Below are positions 22,701 through 30,967 of a DNA stretch of 33,150 bases, in pieces (the first letter of the stretch is position 1; every line of letters begins with the position of its first letter). The notes beneath the pieces are model-generated. The model did no database searches. It had not been told where the DNA came from and saw nothing but the letters and a program-made list of their open reading frames with translations. Source of the DNA: a virus; the IMG/VR virus record IMGVR_UViG_3300030329_000057, positions 1,667 through 34,816 of that record. One strand, given 5' to 3'. The position numbers and the translations under genes are program-made.

Positions 22701-25700
22701 ACATCGACATCTCCCCCGAGATGCGCGAGGTGTTTGACAAGCTGGTGTCCCGTGGTGATCTGCCTGATCTTCCGGGTCCCAGGAATATGCCAGCGTCTCG
22801 GTTGTTCCAGGGAGCTGAGGACGCCGCTGGTTCCGGTGTACCCGAAGAAGAGGTCCTGCGGTTCAACGAGAGATTCGATGAGTTGTCCCGTGATGGCTTT
22901 GAAGACCGCGATTATCCCCTGTTGAACACCTCTCAATTCGAGGGCGACTTGGGGACGTACCTGCGGACAACTGAAGAATTGGCTGGAGCCCGGATCACTG
23001 ACGATGTGGTCCGACAGACAGACGCCAGTGTCATCGAGGAGGCCCGAGCGGCTGGTGCTGAAGTCATGGGGATGTCTGACGAAGCCTTTGAACGGGCGAT
23101 GAGTCAGGGTGTCCGCGACCAGCACGAATTGAACAAGAGATACCTCCAGTTTGACTGGAAGATTCAGAACATCCTAGACGGGCGCATCATGCCCAACTTG
23201 AGGGAAGCCCTTGAGAACGGGGATGCCGACCCGCGCCTGTGGGTCCGAGCGGCTCAAGACATCCAGATCATGGAGGGCCTGGAAGCTCAGATGAAGGGCA
23301 TCCGGTCAAAGGTCTCCCAGAGTCTCCGGTTGTTCGGCAAGAGCGGCGGGATTGTTGACCCCCGAGAGATCAATGTGCCGCCCCGCAGGGCCGAAGCCGG
23401 GGCTGGACCTGGAGCCGGACCTGGAGCTGGACCTGGAGCTGGGGGTGTTGCCCAGAGACAGACTGAAGAGATGGTGGAAGACGCTGTCCAACAGGCGGGT
23501 GGGCCTAAAGCTCTCCAGAGAAAGATCACAGCGATTGTCGAGGTCTATGATGATGTAGCCAAGACTCGCGGCAAAGCGGCAGCCCGAAGAGCTGTCGGTA
23601 AGGCTATCCAAGACCAGAAGAAGTTCCCGCTCATGGGGCTGTTCAATGAGTTGCTCATTAACAACGCCCTGAGTGCTATCACAACCCCGGTGACGAACGT
23701 GATCGGCCCGGTGTTGACTTCGCTTTACAACGGTATCGAAACCATCGCGGGTGCCCGGTTGGTGAAACTTCTAGACTCTGCTGGAGCCAAGGCCACCAGA
23801 GCGCAGATTGAAGAAGACCAACGCGCCATTGACCACGGGGTCCGTGAACTGCGCATGGTTGTCGAGGGGTTGTTCTCGGCCCAGGCCTGGGGCTCCGGCA
23901 TGGAATCGCTCAAAAAGAGCGAGGGCATCTTGGACCCCGGAATGGGGCAGCTAGATCTTCCGGCCAACCAACGGCGTATGTGGTCTGCCCATACCTTCGG
24001 TATGAGCGATGAGTCCGGGATGGGACGCTTAATGAATGCCTTTGGCGCTGCGATCAACGTGCCTGGGAGAGTCCTGAGTGCTTCTGATGATGCGATCAAG
24101 GTCGCAAACTTCATGGCTAATGCCCGAGCCACCCTTACGGAAGAAGGTATCAATCGCGGTATGTCTCCAGAGGCTGCCACGAAGTGGGCGGCTGATAAGG
24201 CAAACAGCCTGTTGATTGACGGAGCTGCGAAGTCCCTAAAGAATCTTCAGGCCAAAGCGGACCAGATGAATCTTACGGGTGAAGCAAGGACCTCCTGGAT
24301 CAACGGACAACTGGCAAACCCGGACAACCTCGATATCCTGGGGATTGCTGACACAGCTCTGAGAGCCGCCCGAGAGAACACAGCCACTCGAACATTGGGC
24401 CGCGATGAATCATCGTTCCGGCAACTCTCTCGATCTGCTCAGAACATTGTCAACCAGCACCCGATACTGCGTCCGTTTGCCATGTTCATCCGAACCCCGG
24501 TGAACTTGCTGTCGTGGTCCGGCGAGCGGGTGGTTGATCCCGCAGTTACCCTGGCTCGAATGATTCGACCGAAGATGCGCGGGATGTCCACCAAGGAATC
24601 ATTAAGGCATCTCAAGTCTATCCACGGGAACCGCTCGCGGATGATCGCTGATCTTGCCTCTGAAGATCCCATCCGTAGAGCCCAGGCGTATGGTCGGATG
24701 CTTTCGGGACTGGGGTTGACCACCACAGGCCTGTGGGCAGCCTCTCAGGGCAAGATCACCGGAGGTGGTCCTGATGACTTCGAGCAGCGTAAGCGTCTTG
24801 AGGCGACCGGCTGGAGGCCCTACAGCATCCTAGTGGGTGACACCTACATCAGCTACCAGAAGCTCGATCCGTTCGCCACGGTCTTCGGTCTTCTCGCAGA
24901 CTACTTCGACATCAGCCGATATGCCCCGCCCGAGAAACAAGCGGACCTGGAGGATCTCACCATGGATCTCGCTATCTCCTTGGGTCGTATGTCTGAGTCC
25001 AAGAGTTACCTCCAAGGTGTCCAAGACTTTACGGGGTTGATCTTCAACACCGATGTCCAGGTCCCCAAGTTTTCCAAGAAGCTGGCCCGGGGTATCGTCC
25101 CGTTCTCAGGGTTTACCCGGAAGACCGTCCCCGCTCTATTGGATGACAGGGATGCCCGTGAGTTGAACGACATCATGGATGGCTTTAAGTCCGCTATTCC
25201 GGGATACATGGGCAACCTGGATAAACAGCGAAACTTCATGGGTGAAACCATTGAACGGTTTGACTCAGGAAGCCCTTGGACGGACTTCTGGTGGCCTATT
25301 ACCAGTTCAAAGACCAGCAGTGATCCCATCAACCGGGAAATCGCCCAGTTGCGCCACGGGTTTGCACCCCCGGACTCTGCCAGATACGGCGAAGACCTGC
25401 GGGAGATTAAAGGACCCGGTGGTCAATCCGCCTATGACCGCTGGATGGAGCTGCACCAAGAGGTCCGCATCGGTGGCCGCAGCTTGAACCAAGCGGTGAA
25501 CCGCCTGATCCGTTCAGCGAAGTACAGGCGGATGTCGGCAGAAGGCTTTGGTGACGAGAAGTCACCCAGGGTCCGCGAGATCAACAAGCTGGTCGGACGG
25601 TACCGCGCCAAAGCTGAAGCCCAGATGCTACGGGAGTTCCCCCAAGTGAACACCGCCAAGAAGAACAAGATGGTCATCCGCAGAGCCCAGCGGACAGGCC

Positions 25701-25744
25701 AGTCCACAGACTCAATCCGAGCCTCCCTATTCCCCCTTGACTAG
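19748..25744 (+). CDS. Giant internal virion / ejection protein (gp16 counterpart) with metallopeptidase-like domain
   Basis: 1998 residues from GTG 19748, far longer than T7 gp16 (1318). Parts in order: amphipathic N-terminus with FFDYAGDIAAAPFRGIAGAVEGIAEIG; a helical region; a conserved-looking module at about 540-830 with FIQEIQSDWHQ (Q575-H579) and KRMIAWGVDNGFDSVAWTTG; a zincin-type HEXXH (STGAHELSHVARR, H893-H897) followed by EEKFARGFEKYL (E940/E941); a GPGA-repeat linker near 1217-1232; a hydrophobic part LLINNALSAITTPVTNVIGPVL from about 1302; and a long helical C-terminus. No N-terminal transglycosylase like that of T7 gp16 was seen. It should be ejected with the DNA and span the inner membrane. 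HEXXH with a trailing glutamate pair suggests protease activity; this is inferred. Confidence 0.9.
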   Translation: MAILSDNYWDTPPTRGLRDTEKPVAEQQEEDFGFFDYAGDIAAAPFRGIAGAVEGIAEIGNIIPGVDYDIAANLGLGQSKTFVGGALEGISEFAIAFVPVVGWVGRGAKVARMGKMAGGLEKAAKAKGAKGWAARRGQEAIAGGIADFGVMQGHEARLSDLIEQYPGLQNPVTAFLQSDEDDPEIVGRLKAAVEGLGAGIVFDSFLLGMKALRKGKQAFNDGVAEGLSEEVAGKNAVDAANGVYGAEEVSQVARSLNVSDDQAVGVLGLADAMGLDRNSIEFTRGSEAGTTSLRQLPDGREVETRQLGVFSSQLDRALRDAPQRKMTKGQLEKYLQKSGVKAEEIEWSGLRDILDENPNVDLDEAMKMVSGIQVEEVVLGKSREEIQRATAAKKRIAELEARLDQDQAAKEVQLGFKSTTGASPAPLTDAEFQDILAEIRRLRGTPDTSRSPKYPGSSYNLPGGENYRELLITLPRRPVFEGHPSAGKPWGVEEFEGRWYSKAPSGARTGGYATMEEAAANSRLQEQQIQDFRKEVPQEEFQGSHFDEPNILGHIRFDERVGADGKKTLFIQEIQSDWHQAGRKEGYGPASLPAGYTVAQEDYYGIEGRWVTRDGDGLVASTGASRQEAIANAPANQDVVPDAPFKKSWPALMMKRMIAWGVDNGFDSVAWTTGRQQVERYEGGLRQVVDEITWDGTIQGSVGQVATPKGQKRVRVKKSGEVTASFQIDERGIVVRGDGTWNDAAAIGKPLEDVVGKRMAQQILDDATGTIAEDGITIGGRGMEGFYDEILVKIANKLGKKHGAKVGQTSIRTNEVDVVRDMEGNPLDELIGDAIDETVHSLDLTDNLKSSVKTEGFPLFQREGQPKGFVDFQEDGKAVISGLENPDFSTGAHELSHVARRRLFDRTVDPELRRGISDDDILTAEKWAGAKDGKWSVEAEEKFARGFEKYLRTGKAPTKGLQGMFDKMAAWMREVYQSVTGSSIDIDISPEMREVFDKLVSRGDLPDLPGPRNMPASRLFQGAEDAAGSGVPEEEVLRFNERFDELSRDGFEDRDYPLLNTSQFEGDLGTYLRTTEELAGARITDDVVRQTDASVIEEARAAGAEVMGMSDEAFERAMSQGVRDQHELNKRYLQFDWKIQNILDGRIMPNLREALENGDADPRLWVRAAQDIQIMEGLEAQMKGIRSKVSQSLRLFGKSGGIVDPREINVPPRRAEAGAGPGAGPGAGPGAGGVAQRQTEEMVEDAVQQAGGPKALQRKITAIVEVYDDVAKTRGKAAARRAVGKAIQDQKKFPLMGLFNELLINNALSAITTPVTNVIGPVLTSLYNGIETIAGARLVKLLDSAGAKATRAQIEEDQRAIDHGVRELRMVVEGLFSAQAWGSGMESLKKSEGILDPGMGQLDLPANQRRMWSAHTFGMSDESGMGRLMNAFGAAINVPGRVLSASDDAIKVANFMANARATLTEEGINRGMSPEAATKWAADKANSLLIDGAAKSLKNLQAKADQMNLTGEARTSWINGQLANPDNLDILGIADTALRAARENTATRTLGRDESSFRQLSRSAQNIVNQHPILRPFAMFIRTPVNLLSWSGERVVDPAVTLARMIRPKMRGMSTKESLRHLKSIHGNRSRMIADLASEDPIRRAQAYGRMLSGLGLTTTGLWAASQGKITGGGPDDFEQRKRLEATGWRPYSILVGDTYISYQKLDPFATVFGLLADYFDISRYAPPEKQADLEDLTMDLAISLGRMSESKSYLQGVQDFTGLIFNTDVQVPKFSKKLARGIVPFSGFTRKTVPALLDDRDARELNDIMDGFKSAIPGYMGNLDKQRNFMGETIERFDSGSPWTDFWWPITSSKTSSDPINREIAQLRHGFAPPDSARYGEDLREIKGPGGQSAYDRWMELHQEVRIGGRSLNQAVNRLIRSAKYRRMSAEGFGDEKSPRVREINKLVGRYRAKAEAQMLREFPQVNTAKKNKMVIRRAQRTGQSTDSIRASLFPLD
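23405..23440 (+). repeat. Three tandem 12-bp repeats coding a Gly-Pro-Gly-Ala linker
   Basis: GGACCTGGAGCY is repeated three times in a row without change except the last base. It codes a flexible GPGA linker between the protease-like and hydrophobic parts of the ejection protein. Slippage could vary the copy number. Confidence 0.9.
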
Positions 25745-25752
25745 AGAAACCA

Positions 25753-27363
25753 ATGGCTGACTCCTATGTAACCCATACCGGCAACGGTACGGCAGGGCCG
25801 TTCTCCTTCAGCGCCCTGGACTACCTGTCGGTAGATCACTTGGTCGTCAAGGTGGACGGAGTAACAAAGACTCTTACGACTCACTACACGGTTGCCGCAC
25901 CGAACGTCACGTTCACTTCGGGTAACTTCCCGGCGTCTGACGCTGTCATCAAGATCCAGCGGGACACCCCGAGAACCAAGGCCACCCGAGTGGTGGACTT
26001 TGCAGACGGCGCGGTGTTGACCGAGGCCGACCTCGATAACGCCCACCTGCAAAACCTGTACATCGCCCAGGAGTCCTTTGAGAACACCAGCACCTCCCTG
26101 GTGTACGACGAGAGCCTCGGGGCTTATACCGCTGACTCCAAAGAGATCAAGGTTCTGGGGGACCCGACCACGGATGCCTCTGCGGTCCACCGGAAGTATG
26201 TCACGGATGTCGCTACATTCGGGGTCCCCGCAGTTCCCCAGCAGCACAACGAGGAACTAGACGGCAGTACCACGATTGTCACCCTGTCTGGGTGGACCGG
26301 CGTTAGCCAGAACATGATCGTGGTGACTCTTGACGGAGTCTTGCAGGTCCCCGGTACGGACTTCACTGCGGCTGCTGCCGGGTCAGACACCACGTTGACT
26401 CTGATCGGATCGCCAGCTCCTGCGGATGGCACCGTGTTGAACGTCCAGAACTTCGGTGTCGCTAAGTCATACGCGACCCTAGGTACTGGGTCGGTGGACT
26501 CTGACCAGATTGTCTCTGGAGCCGTGGACCTGGGACACCTGAATCAAACCGGCGGATCTGAGGCGGTGGACACTGCTGCTATTAGAGATGACGCCGTGAC
26601 ATCCGCCAAGATTGCCGATGACTCTGTGGACTTTGCGAGGCTGAAAGATACAGCGTTTACTTCGGCCCCTGGGGGTGCCGTTGACCACGGCTTGATGATC
26701 GCCAAGGCTTCGGGAAACATCAGCACACGGGCTCTGGTTGTAGCTGATGTAAGCGACTTCAACTCGACGCTGAACGCCCGAGCTGTCTCCAGCTTTGGTG
26801 AGGCCGAGGGCAACTTAGTGATGGGTGATGGCACGACCAACTACAAGATTACCCGCCTTCAAGATGGGACGGCCCTCACGGATGCCGTTAACCTCAAACA
26901 ATTAAACGATAAGACTGTCGGGGCGGCTGCGGTCATCAACGGGCCTTCTTTGACCTGTACCACCAGTTATCAAAACCTAGGCCTGACGGCTTTCCAGACA
27001 GAATATGACCCTGATGGAGTGATCTCTGTAGACACTTCGGCAGACACCGTCGCATTAGCCTCAGGTGTCTGGCGTATGGACGGGCATTTGTCTGCTGCAT
27101 CCACAGACTCTAACGAAGCGTCCTTGATCTACAAAGTTGTAGAGGTCGGCGGGTCATCGGCTACCTTTTTCCCCGAAACAACCCTGCCCCTTCAGGACGA
27201 TAACAACACCATTCAATCTGCTACGGCACACTTTTCCGCTGTCATCAACGCTTCGTCTGCGGCGGTTACTCTCAAGATTGAAGTAAAAGAGGCAACGGGA
27301 AGCAGTGAAAACGCTCAAGTAAATGCCGCCGGTTCCTGCATCACCTTCCAAAGGATCGCCTAA
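25753..27363 (+). CDS. Tail fibre protein (T7 gp17-like N-terminus)
   Basis: 536 residues. The first 150 match the T7 gp17 N-terminal domain that docks on the nozzle: MADSYVTHTGNGTAGPFSFSALDYLS…VKVDGV…TFTSGNFPASDAVIKIQRDTPRTKATRVVDFADGAVLTEADLDNAHLQNLYIAQES. A repetitive beta region follows (…SDQIVSGAVDLGHLNQT…, DDAVTSAKIADDSVDFARLKD), and a C-terminal domain (from about residue 385) ends in AGSCITFQRIA, likely the receptor-binding tip. It determines host range. Confidence 0.93.
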   Translation: MADSYVTHTGNGTAGPFSFSALDYLSVDHLVVKVDGVTKTLTTHYTVAAPNVTFTSGNFPASDAVIKIQRDTPRTKATRVVDFADGAVLTEADLDNAHLQNLYIAQESFENTSTSLVYDESLGAYTADSKEIKVLGDPTTDASAVHRKYVTDVATFGVPAVPQQHNEELDGSTTIVTLSGWTGVSQNMIVVTLDGVLQVPGTDFTAAAAGSDTTLTLIGSPAPADGTVLNVQNFGVAKSYATLGTGSVDSDQIVSGAVDLGHLNQTGGSEAVDTAAIRDDAVTSAKIADDSVDFARLKDTAFTSAPGGAVDHGLMIAKASGNISTRALVVADVSDFNSTLNARAVSSFGEAEGNLVMGDGTTNYKITRLQDGTALTDAVNLKQLNDKTVGAAAVINGPSLTCTTSYQNLGLTAFQTEYDPDGVISVDTSADTVALASGVWRMDGHLSAASTDSNEASLIYKVVEVGGSSATFFPETTLPLQDDNNTIQSATAHFSAVINASSAAVTLKIEVKEATGSSENAQVNAAGSCITFQRIA

Positions 27364-27384
27364 GGCCCCCAACCCCCACACTAA

Positions 27385-27993
27385 ATGACTACTAAAGTAT
27401 CCGATGGGATGACCACGGGCCTTGTTAAGACCTCCAATCTCGCATCAAAAACGCCGACTTCTAAAAGCTCCGGCGACGAAGGTAAGGTTGTCCAGCTCAA
27501 CGCCTCAGGAACCATCCCGACTGTCTATGGAGGCGGTCGGGTTCTTCAGGTTGCCCAGGCTGTTGTAACCGCTGCTGTCAGTGGAACTGGCACAGTCCCT
27601 GCTGATGACACGATCCCCCAGAACACCGAGGGGAACGAGGGGATGACCCTAGCTTTCACCCCGAAGGCCGCTAGTTCGACGCTCTATATCGACATTCGTG
27701 CCAGCGTCCGAAACAACCACTCTGGTAACAATCAACTGTGTGTCGCCTTGTTTGTAGACAGCACGGCAAATGCTCTTGCGGCGGTCGGGCAACTTACGGC
27801 TGCGGACGAAGGAGGAGTCTTCAGTATCAACCATTCAGTCAGTGCCGCCTCAACAACAGCGCGGACCTATAAGGTGCGGTTCGGCGGGAATAACTCCGCG
27901 ACAACCACACTGAACTGTGTGCAGGGAGGGACCACTCGCATCTATGGCGGGGTGGCCTCTTCCACCATAACGATCACAGAGATCGGAGCCTGA
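27385..27993 (+). CDS. Probable virion appendage or fibre-associated protein
   Basis: 202 residues, no Cys-rich or enzymatic motif. The N-terminus has a linker-like stretch (SKTPTSKSSGDEGKVVQLNASGTIPTVYGGGRVLQVAQAV). The rest is beta-rich with TLYIDIRASVRNNHSGNNQLCVALFVDSTANA and ends GGVASSTITITEIGA. Similar folds occur at fibre tips and in small head or tail decorations. The final residues resemble the end of the fibre gene (a short beta strand), so it might be a second receptor-binding subunit. The ATG has a C/A-rich leader, not a Shine-Dalgarno site. Confidence 0.62.
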   Translation: MTTKVSDGMTTGLVKTSNLASKTPTSKSSGDEGKVVQLNASGTIPTVYGGGRVLQVAQAVVTAAVSGTGTVPADDTIPQNTEGNEGMTLAFTPKAASSTLYIDIRASVRNNHSGNNQLCVALFVDSTANALAAVGQLTAADEGGVFSINHSVSAASTTARTYKVRFGGNNSATTTLNCVQGGTTRIYGGVASSTITITEIGA

Positions 27994-27996
27994 TAG

Positions 27997-28215
27997 ATGA
28001 CACCTCAAGACGACCTCCTGCTGGCCCTGGGCCGTCTTGAGGGCAAGGTGGATGCCCTGATATCTGCCCAGCGGACTCAGGACAACACCTTGAATCACCA
28101 CGACAAACGGATACGAACCCTAGAAAACAGCCGGTCCCTCATGTTGGGAGCGGCAGCCGTAATCGGCGCACTTTCCTCCCAACTCTTTGAACTCTTAGGA
28201 ATCAACAATGGCTGA
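27997..28215 (+). CDS. Holin-like small membrane protein
   Basis: 72 residues. A charged helical N-terminus (LGRLEGKVDALISAQRTQDNTLNHHDKRIRTLENSR) is followed by one membrane helix, LMLGAAAVIGALSSQLFELLG. This coiled coil plus C-terminal helix layout is that of XhlA-type and some T7 gp17.5-like lysis proteins. T7 has its holin gene right after the fibre gene, as here. It could be a holin or antiholin alongside the cluster at 10.1-11.5 kb. The next ATG overlaps its last codons. Confidence 0.7.
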   Translation: MTPQDDLLLALGRLEGKVDALISAQRTQDNTLNHHDKRIRTLENSRSLMLGAAAVIGALSSQLFELLGINNG

Positions 28216-28573
28216 TAATAGTTACTACCCGCAAACCCAAGGTGACAGCTCCAAAGCGGAAGCTGAGAAGCACGTTACGACCATCAGTTCCGCTATTGCA
28301 ACGGAGGATCGAATCGGCCCCTACTATCCGGGCAACGCCAAGAGCGTCTTTGTTGTCGCGGACCAGACCTGCCAGATTCAGTGTCGAGGCGCAGGGAGCC
28401 CCGGCATCGCTGACGATGTTTTCCGCAACGCCCAAGTCCAGTACGCAGACATTCAGAACCCTAACGCGACGAAAGCTGGCGTTATCACCAGCACCGCGAT
28501 GCCGCACGAATTCTATGTCTACAACACGTCTAGCAGTTCGGCGGCAGCCTGCACCATCTACATCAACTACTAG
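28208..28573 (+). CDS. Hypothetical small virion-like protein
   Basis: 121 residues: MADNSYYPQTQGDSSKAEAEKHVTTISSAIATEDRIGPYYPGNAKSVFVVADQ…, then a beta-rich C-terminus ending ACTIYINY. No known motif. Composition (Ser/Ala/Thr-rich beta) and position between holin-like and terminase genes fit a minor structural or appendage protein. It has an AGGA-type site and overlaps the previous gene. Confidence 0.6.
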   Translation: MADNSYYPQTQGDSSKAEAEKHVTTISSAIATEDRIGPYYPGNAKSVFVVADQTCQIQCRGAGSPGIADDVFRNAQVQYADIQNPNATKAGVITSTAMPHEFYVYNTSSSSAAACTIYINY

Positions 28574-28582
28574 AGGCCTCTC

Positions 28583-28807
28583 ATGGATCTCCAAGACCTC
28601 CTGGCAGAACTCCACCTGAGTACGGTGGAATGTCTGCTGGACCGGGTGAAGTCCGGGGAGGCCACGGCACAAGAGCTGTCAGTGGCCTGTAAGCTCCTCA
28701 AGGACAACGGCATCGACGCCTCGATGTCCGAGGGAGCCCCGATCACCCAGTTGGCTGTCGCTATGCCGTTTGATGACCCCGAGCAACCTGTAGGACAAGT
28801 AGGATGA
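28583..28807 (+). CDS. Small terminase subunit (T7 gp18-like)
   Basis: 74 residues (T7 gp18 has 89). It has the helical pattern LLAELHLSTVECLLDRVKSGEATAQELSVACKLLKDNGIDA, typical of gp18-type DNA-packaging proteins in which …ARQFLKDNGI… is conserved. It recognises concatemeric DNA and hands it to the large subunit. Its stop overlaps the ATG of a tiny basic ORF. Confidence 0.85.
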   Translation: MDLQDLLAELHLSTVECLLDRVKSGEATAQELSVACKLLKDNGIDASMSEGAPITQLAVAMPFDDPEQPVGQVG

Positions 28808-28872
28808 AGAAGAAGGGAAAAAGACCCGCACTTAAGATCCCCAAGAAAAAGAAGCGTGTCGCAGGGTATTGA
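28804..28872 (+). CDS. 22-codon lysine-rich ORF between terminase genes
   Basis: ATG overlaps the small terminase stop (ATGA) with AGG upstream. The peptide is very basic: MKKKGKRPALKIPKKKKRVAGY. It runs into the start of the large terminase gene in another frame, so it could be a coupling peptide that delivers ribosomes to the GTG at 28856, or a real small basic protein. T7 has its Rz/Rz1-like genes here instead. Confidence 0.35.
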   Translation: MKKKGKRPALKIPKKKKRVAGY

Positions 28873-30559
28873 CCCCAGGCTTCAGGGGGAGAAGGGATTT
28901 CTAAATTTCCTGTATGTCGCCTGGACCCAGGGCCTGGGATTACCCGAGCCTACTGCGGTCCAGTACGACATAGCCGACTATGTAGCCAACGGTCCTCGCC
29001 GTGGTTGCATCCAGGCGTTCCGGGGTGTTGGTAAGTCGTACATCACTAGTGCGTTCGTTGTATGGAAGTTGTTGCTAGATCCCTCCCTGAACTTCCTGGT
29101 GGTGTCTGCCAGTAAGTCCAGGGCCGATGACTTCTCGACGTTCACCCTGAGGCTCATGCAGGAACTCCCGTTCCTGAACCACCTGTTACCCGATGACACC
29201 GGCAGAGCCTCGAAGGTGTCTTTCGATGTCGCGCCGGCCCCGGCCTCTCACAGCCCTTCTGTAAAGTCCTGTGGTGTCTTCTCCAGTGCCCTGACGGGTT
29301 CCCGAGCTGACTACCTGATCGCGGATGACATCGAGTCCTGGAACAACTCGCAGACCCAGAATATGCGGGAGAAGCTGTCGGAGACCATCAAGGAATACGA
29401 CGCCATCATCAAGCCCGGAGGACGCATCCTGTTCCTCGGGACACCGCAGACACAGGAGTCTGTCTACAAGCAGCTTGGAAGCCGTGGTTTCGAAACTCGC
29501 ATCTGGCCTGCTAGGATGCCTTCCGAGCGCGAGATCCAGGGTTACGGGTCAGCCCTGGCTCCATACATCAAGTCTCAGGAGGTCGAACCAGGGAAGCCCA
29601 CGGACCCCCTGCGGTTCAATGAGCTTGAACTGGTGGAACGGGAGATGTCCTACGGACGCTCTCTGTTCGCCCTGCAATTCCAGCTAGACCAGAGTCTGGC
29701 GGACACCGACAGATACCCCCTGAAGATCAACGATCTCGTCGTGACCGACCTGGACACCGAGGTCTGCCCCGAGAAGGTCCTGTGGTGCAACGACCCGGAC
29801 AAAGCCTGGAAAGACCTCCAGTGTGTGGGGTTCAACGGGGATCGCTACTACAGACCCTTTGACACCGTGGGGTCCCTGGTTCCCTATCAGAACTCCGTGA
29901 TGGCTATTGACCCCTCGGGTCGTGGTGCCGATGAGACCTCGTATGCCGTGGTCAAGTCCTATGGGGGCCAGCAGTTCATCTTGGACTGCGGAGGCCTGAA
30001 GGGTGGCTATGGACCCGAGGTCCTACAGAAGCTGTCAGACATCGCCAAGAGACATCAGGTCCAACGGATCATCGTGGAGTCCAACATGGGTGACGGGATG
30101 TTCACCTCCCTGTTGACCCCGGTTCTCCTGAAGACCCACCGCTGTGGCATCGAGGAGGTCCGACACTCGGTCCAGAAGGAACGCCGGATCTGTGATGTCA
30201 TGGAGCCACTGCTGAACTCCCACAAACTGGTGATCGACCGCAGGGTCATCGAGAGAGACTTCCAGTCCACTCAGGATCTACCAGCCGAGCAAGCCATCAA
30301 ATACCAACTGATGTACCAGCTCTCCAGGATCACAAGGCTACGGGGGGCTCTCCGGCATGACGACCGGCTGGACGCCCTGAGTATGGCCTGCCAGTGGCAC
30401 ACAGACGCCATGGCAAGAGACACCGACAAACAGATCCAAGACCGCAAGAGTGACCTGCTGGATCAGGAGATGGAGAAGTTTCTACAAGGGGCTGTGGGTA
30501 GACAGTACAAACCCCAGGGGAACACCTGGATCTCTCAGAAGAACGGTAGGAGGTTCTGA
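28856..30559 (+). CDS. Large terminase subunit (T7 gp19-like)
   Basis: 567 residues from GTG 28856 (T7 gp19 has 586). ATPase: Walker A AFRGVGKSY (K60), Walker B YLIADDIES (D157, D158), coupling motif LFLGTPQT. Nuclease (RNase H-like): MAIDPSGRGADET with D352, then VESNMGDG and a late HDDRLDALSMA. All catalytic residues are intact. It pumps DNA into the procapsid and cuts the concatemer. Confidence 0.96.
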   Translation: MSQGIDPRLQGEKGFLNFLYVAWTQGLGLPEPTAVQYDIADYVANGPRRGCIQAFRGVGKSYITSAFVVWKLLLDPSLNFLVVSASKSRADDFSTFTLRLMQELPFLNHLLPDDTGRASKVSFDVAPAPASHSPSVKSCGVFSSALTGSRADYLIADDIESWNNSQTQNMREKLSETIKEYDAIIKPGGRILFLGTPQTQESVYKQLGSRGFETRIWPARMPSEREIQGYGSALAPYIKSQEVEPGKPTDPLRFNELELVEREMSYGRSLFALQFQLDQSLADTDRYPLKINDLVVTDLDTEVCPEKVLWCNDPDKAWKDLQCVGFNGDRYYRPFDTVGSLVPYQNSVMAIDPSGRGADETSYAVVKSYGGQQFILDCGGLKGGYGPEVLQKLSDIAKRHQVQRIIVESNMGDGMFTSLLTPVLLKTHRCGIEEVRHSVQKERRICDVMEPLLNSHKLVIDRRVIERDFQSTQDLPAEQAIKYQLMYQLSRITRLRGALRHDDRLDALSMACQWHTDAMARDTDKQIQDRKSDLLDQEMEKFLQGAVGRQYKPQGNTWISQKNGRRF

Positions 30560-30967
30560 GACGCTCTGTAAGACGCTGTAAGACGATATCTAGGAAAACA
30601 TGAGCCATGAGTCGTCTTAGACCGAAAGTCTCTTAGAGAGGCTTACAGAGGCCTTAGAAGGAAAGACGGTTCTTGGGGACCTAGGGTGTCTGTAAGATTC
30701 AGACAGATTCTGAACTAGCTACCCATACCAGTCTCCACACAAGACAAAATAATTGGGTCCACCTTACGGAGGGACGGAAACCCTTAAGATAACCTAGAGA
30801 AGACCCAGAGAGGAAGAGGGAGGAGGGAGGCCCCTGCCTCCCCACCTCTGAGAACTCTGGGATATCTCTAGGACAACTGTAAGACATCTTAAGATACCTA
30901 AGGACTCTGTCAGTAATCTTAAGGTACTTGAAGATACTAAAAGATACTTAAAGATACTGGAGGCCTC
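30560..30967 (+). repeat. Non-coding repeat-rich region after terminase, likely near the genome end
   Basis: 408 bases without a credible gene. It holds four copies of CTGTAAGA (30566 and 30576 in tandem with ACG, 30690, 30877), palindrome-like TCTTAGA/CCTTAGAAGG elements around 30612-30660, and A/T-rich units of TTAAGATAC type. Composition differs sharply from the genes. T7 keeps short repeats (CCTAAAG) beside its terminal repeats, so this may be the equivalent packaging or end-formation region. Confidence 0.65.
30919..30958 (+). repeat. Four contiguous 10-bp repeats
   Basis: Units TTAAGGTACT, TGAAGATACT, AAAAGATACT and TAAAGATACT follow each other without gaps. Further diverged units lie at 30784 and 30889. 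A period of 10 bp is about one helical turn, so a protein could bind on one face. The array ends right at the ribosome-binding site of the next gene. Confidence 0.88.

Noticed and set aside
22226-23125. 299-codon open frame on the minus strand inside the ejection protein gene
   Set aside because: Antisense shadow produced by third-position GC bias; no ribosome-binding site or recognisable protein.
30560-30967. T7-type phage RNA polymerase promoters in intergenic regions
   Set aside because: No repeated promoter-like sequence of about 20 bp was recognised in the gaps at 11.5, 12.9, 30.6 or 31.5 kb.
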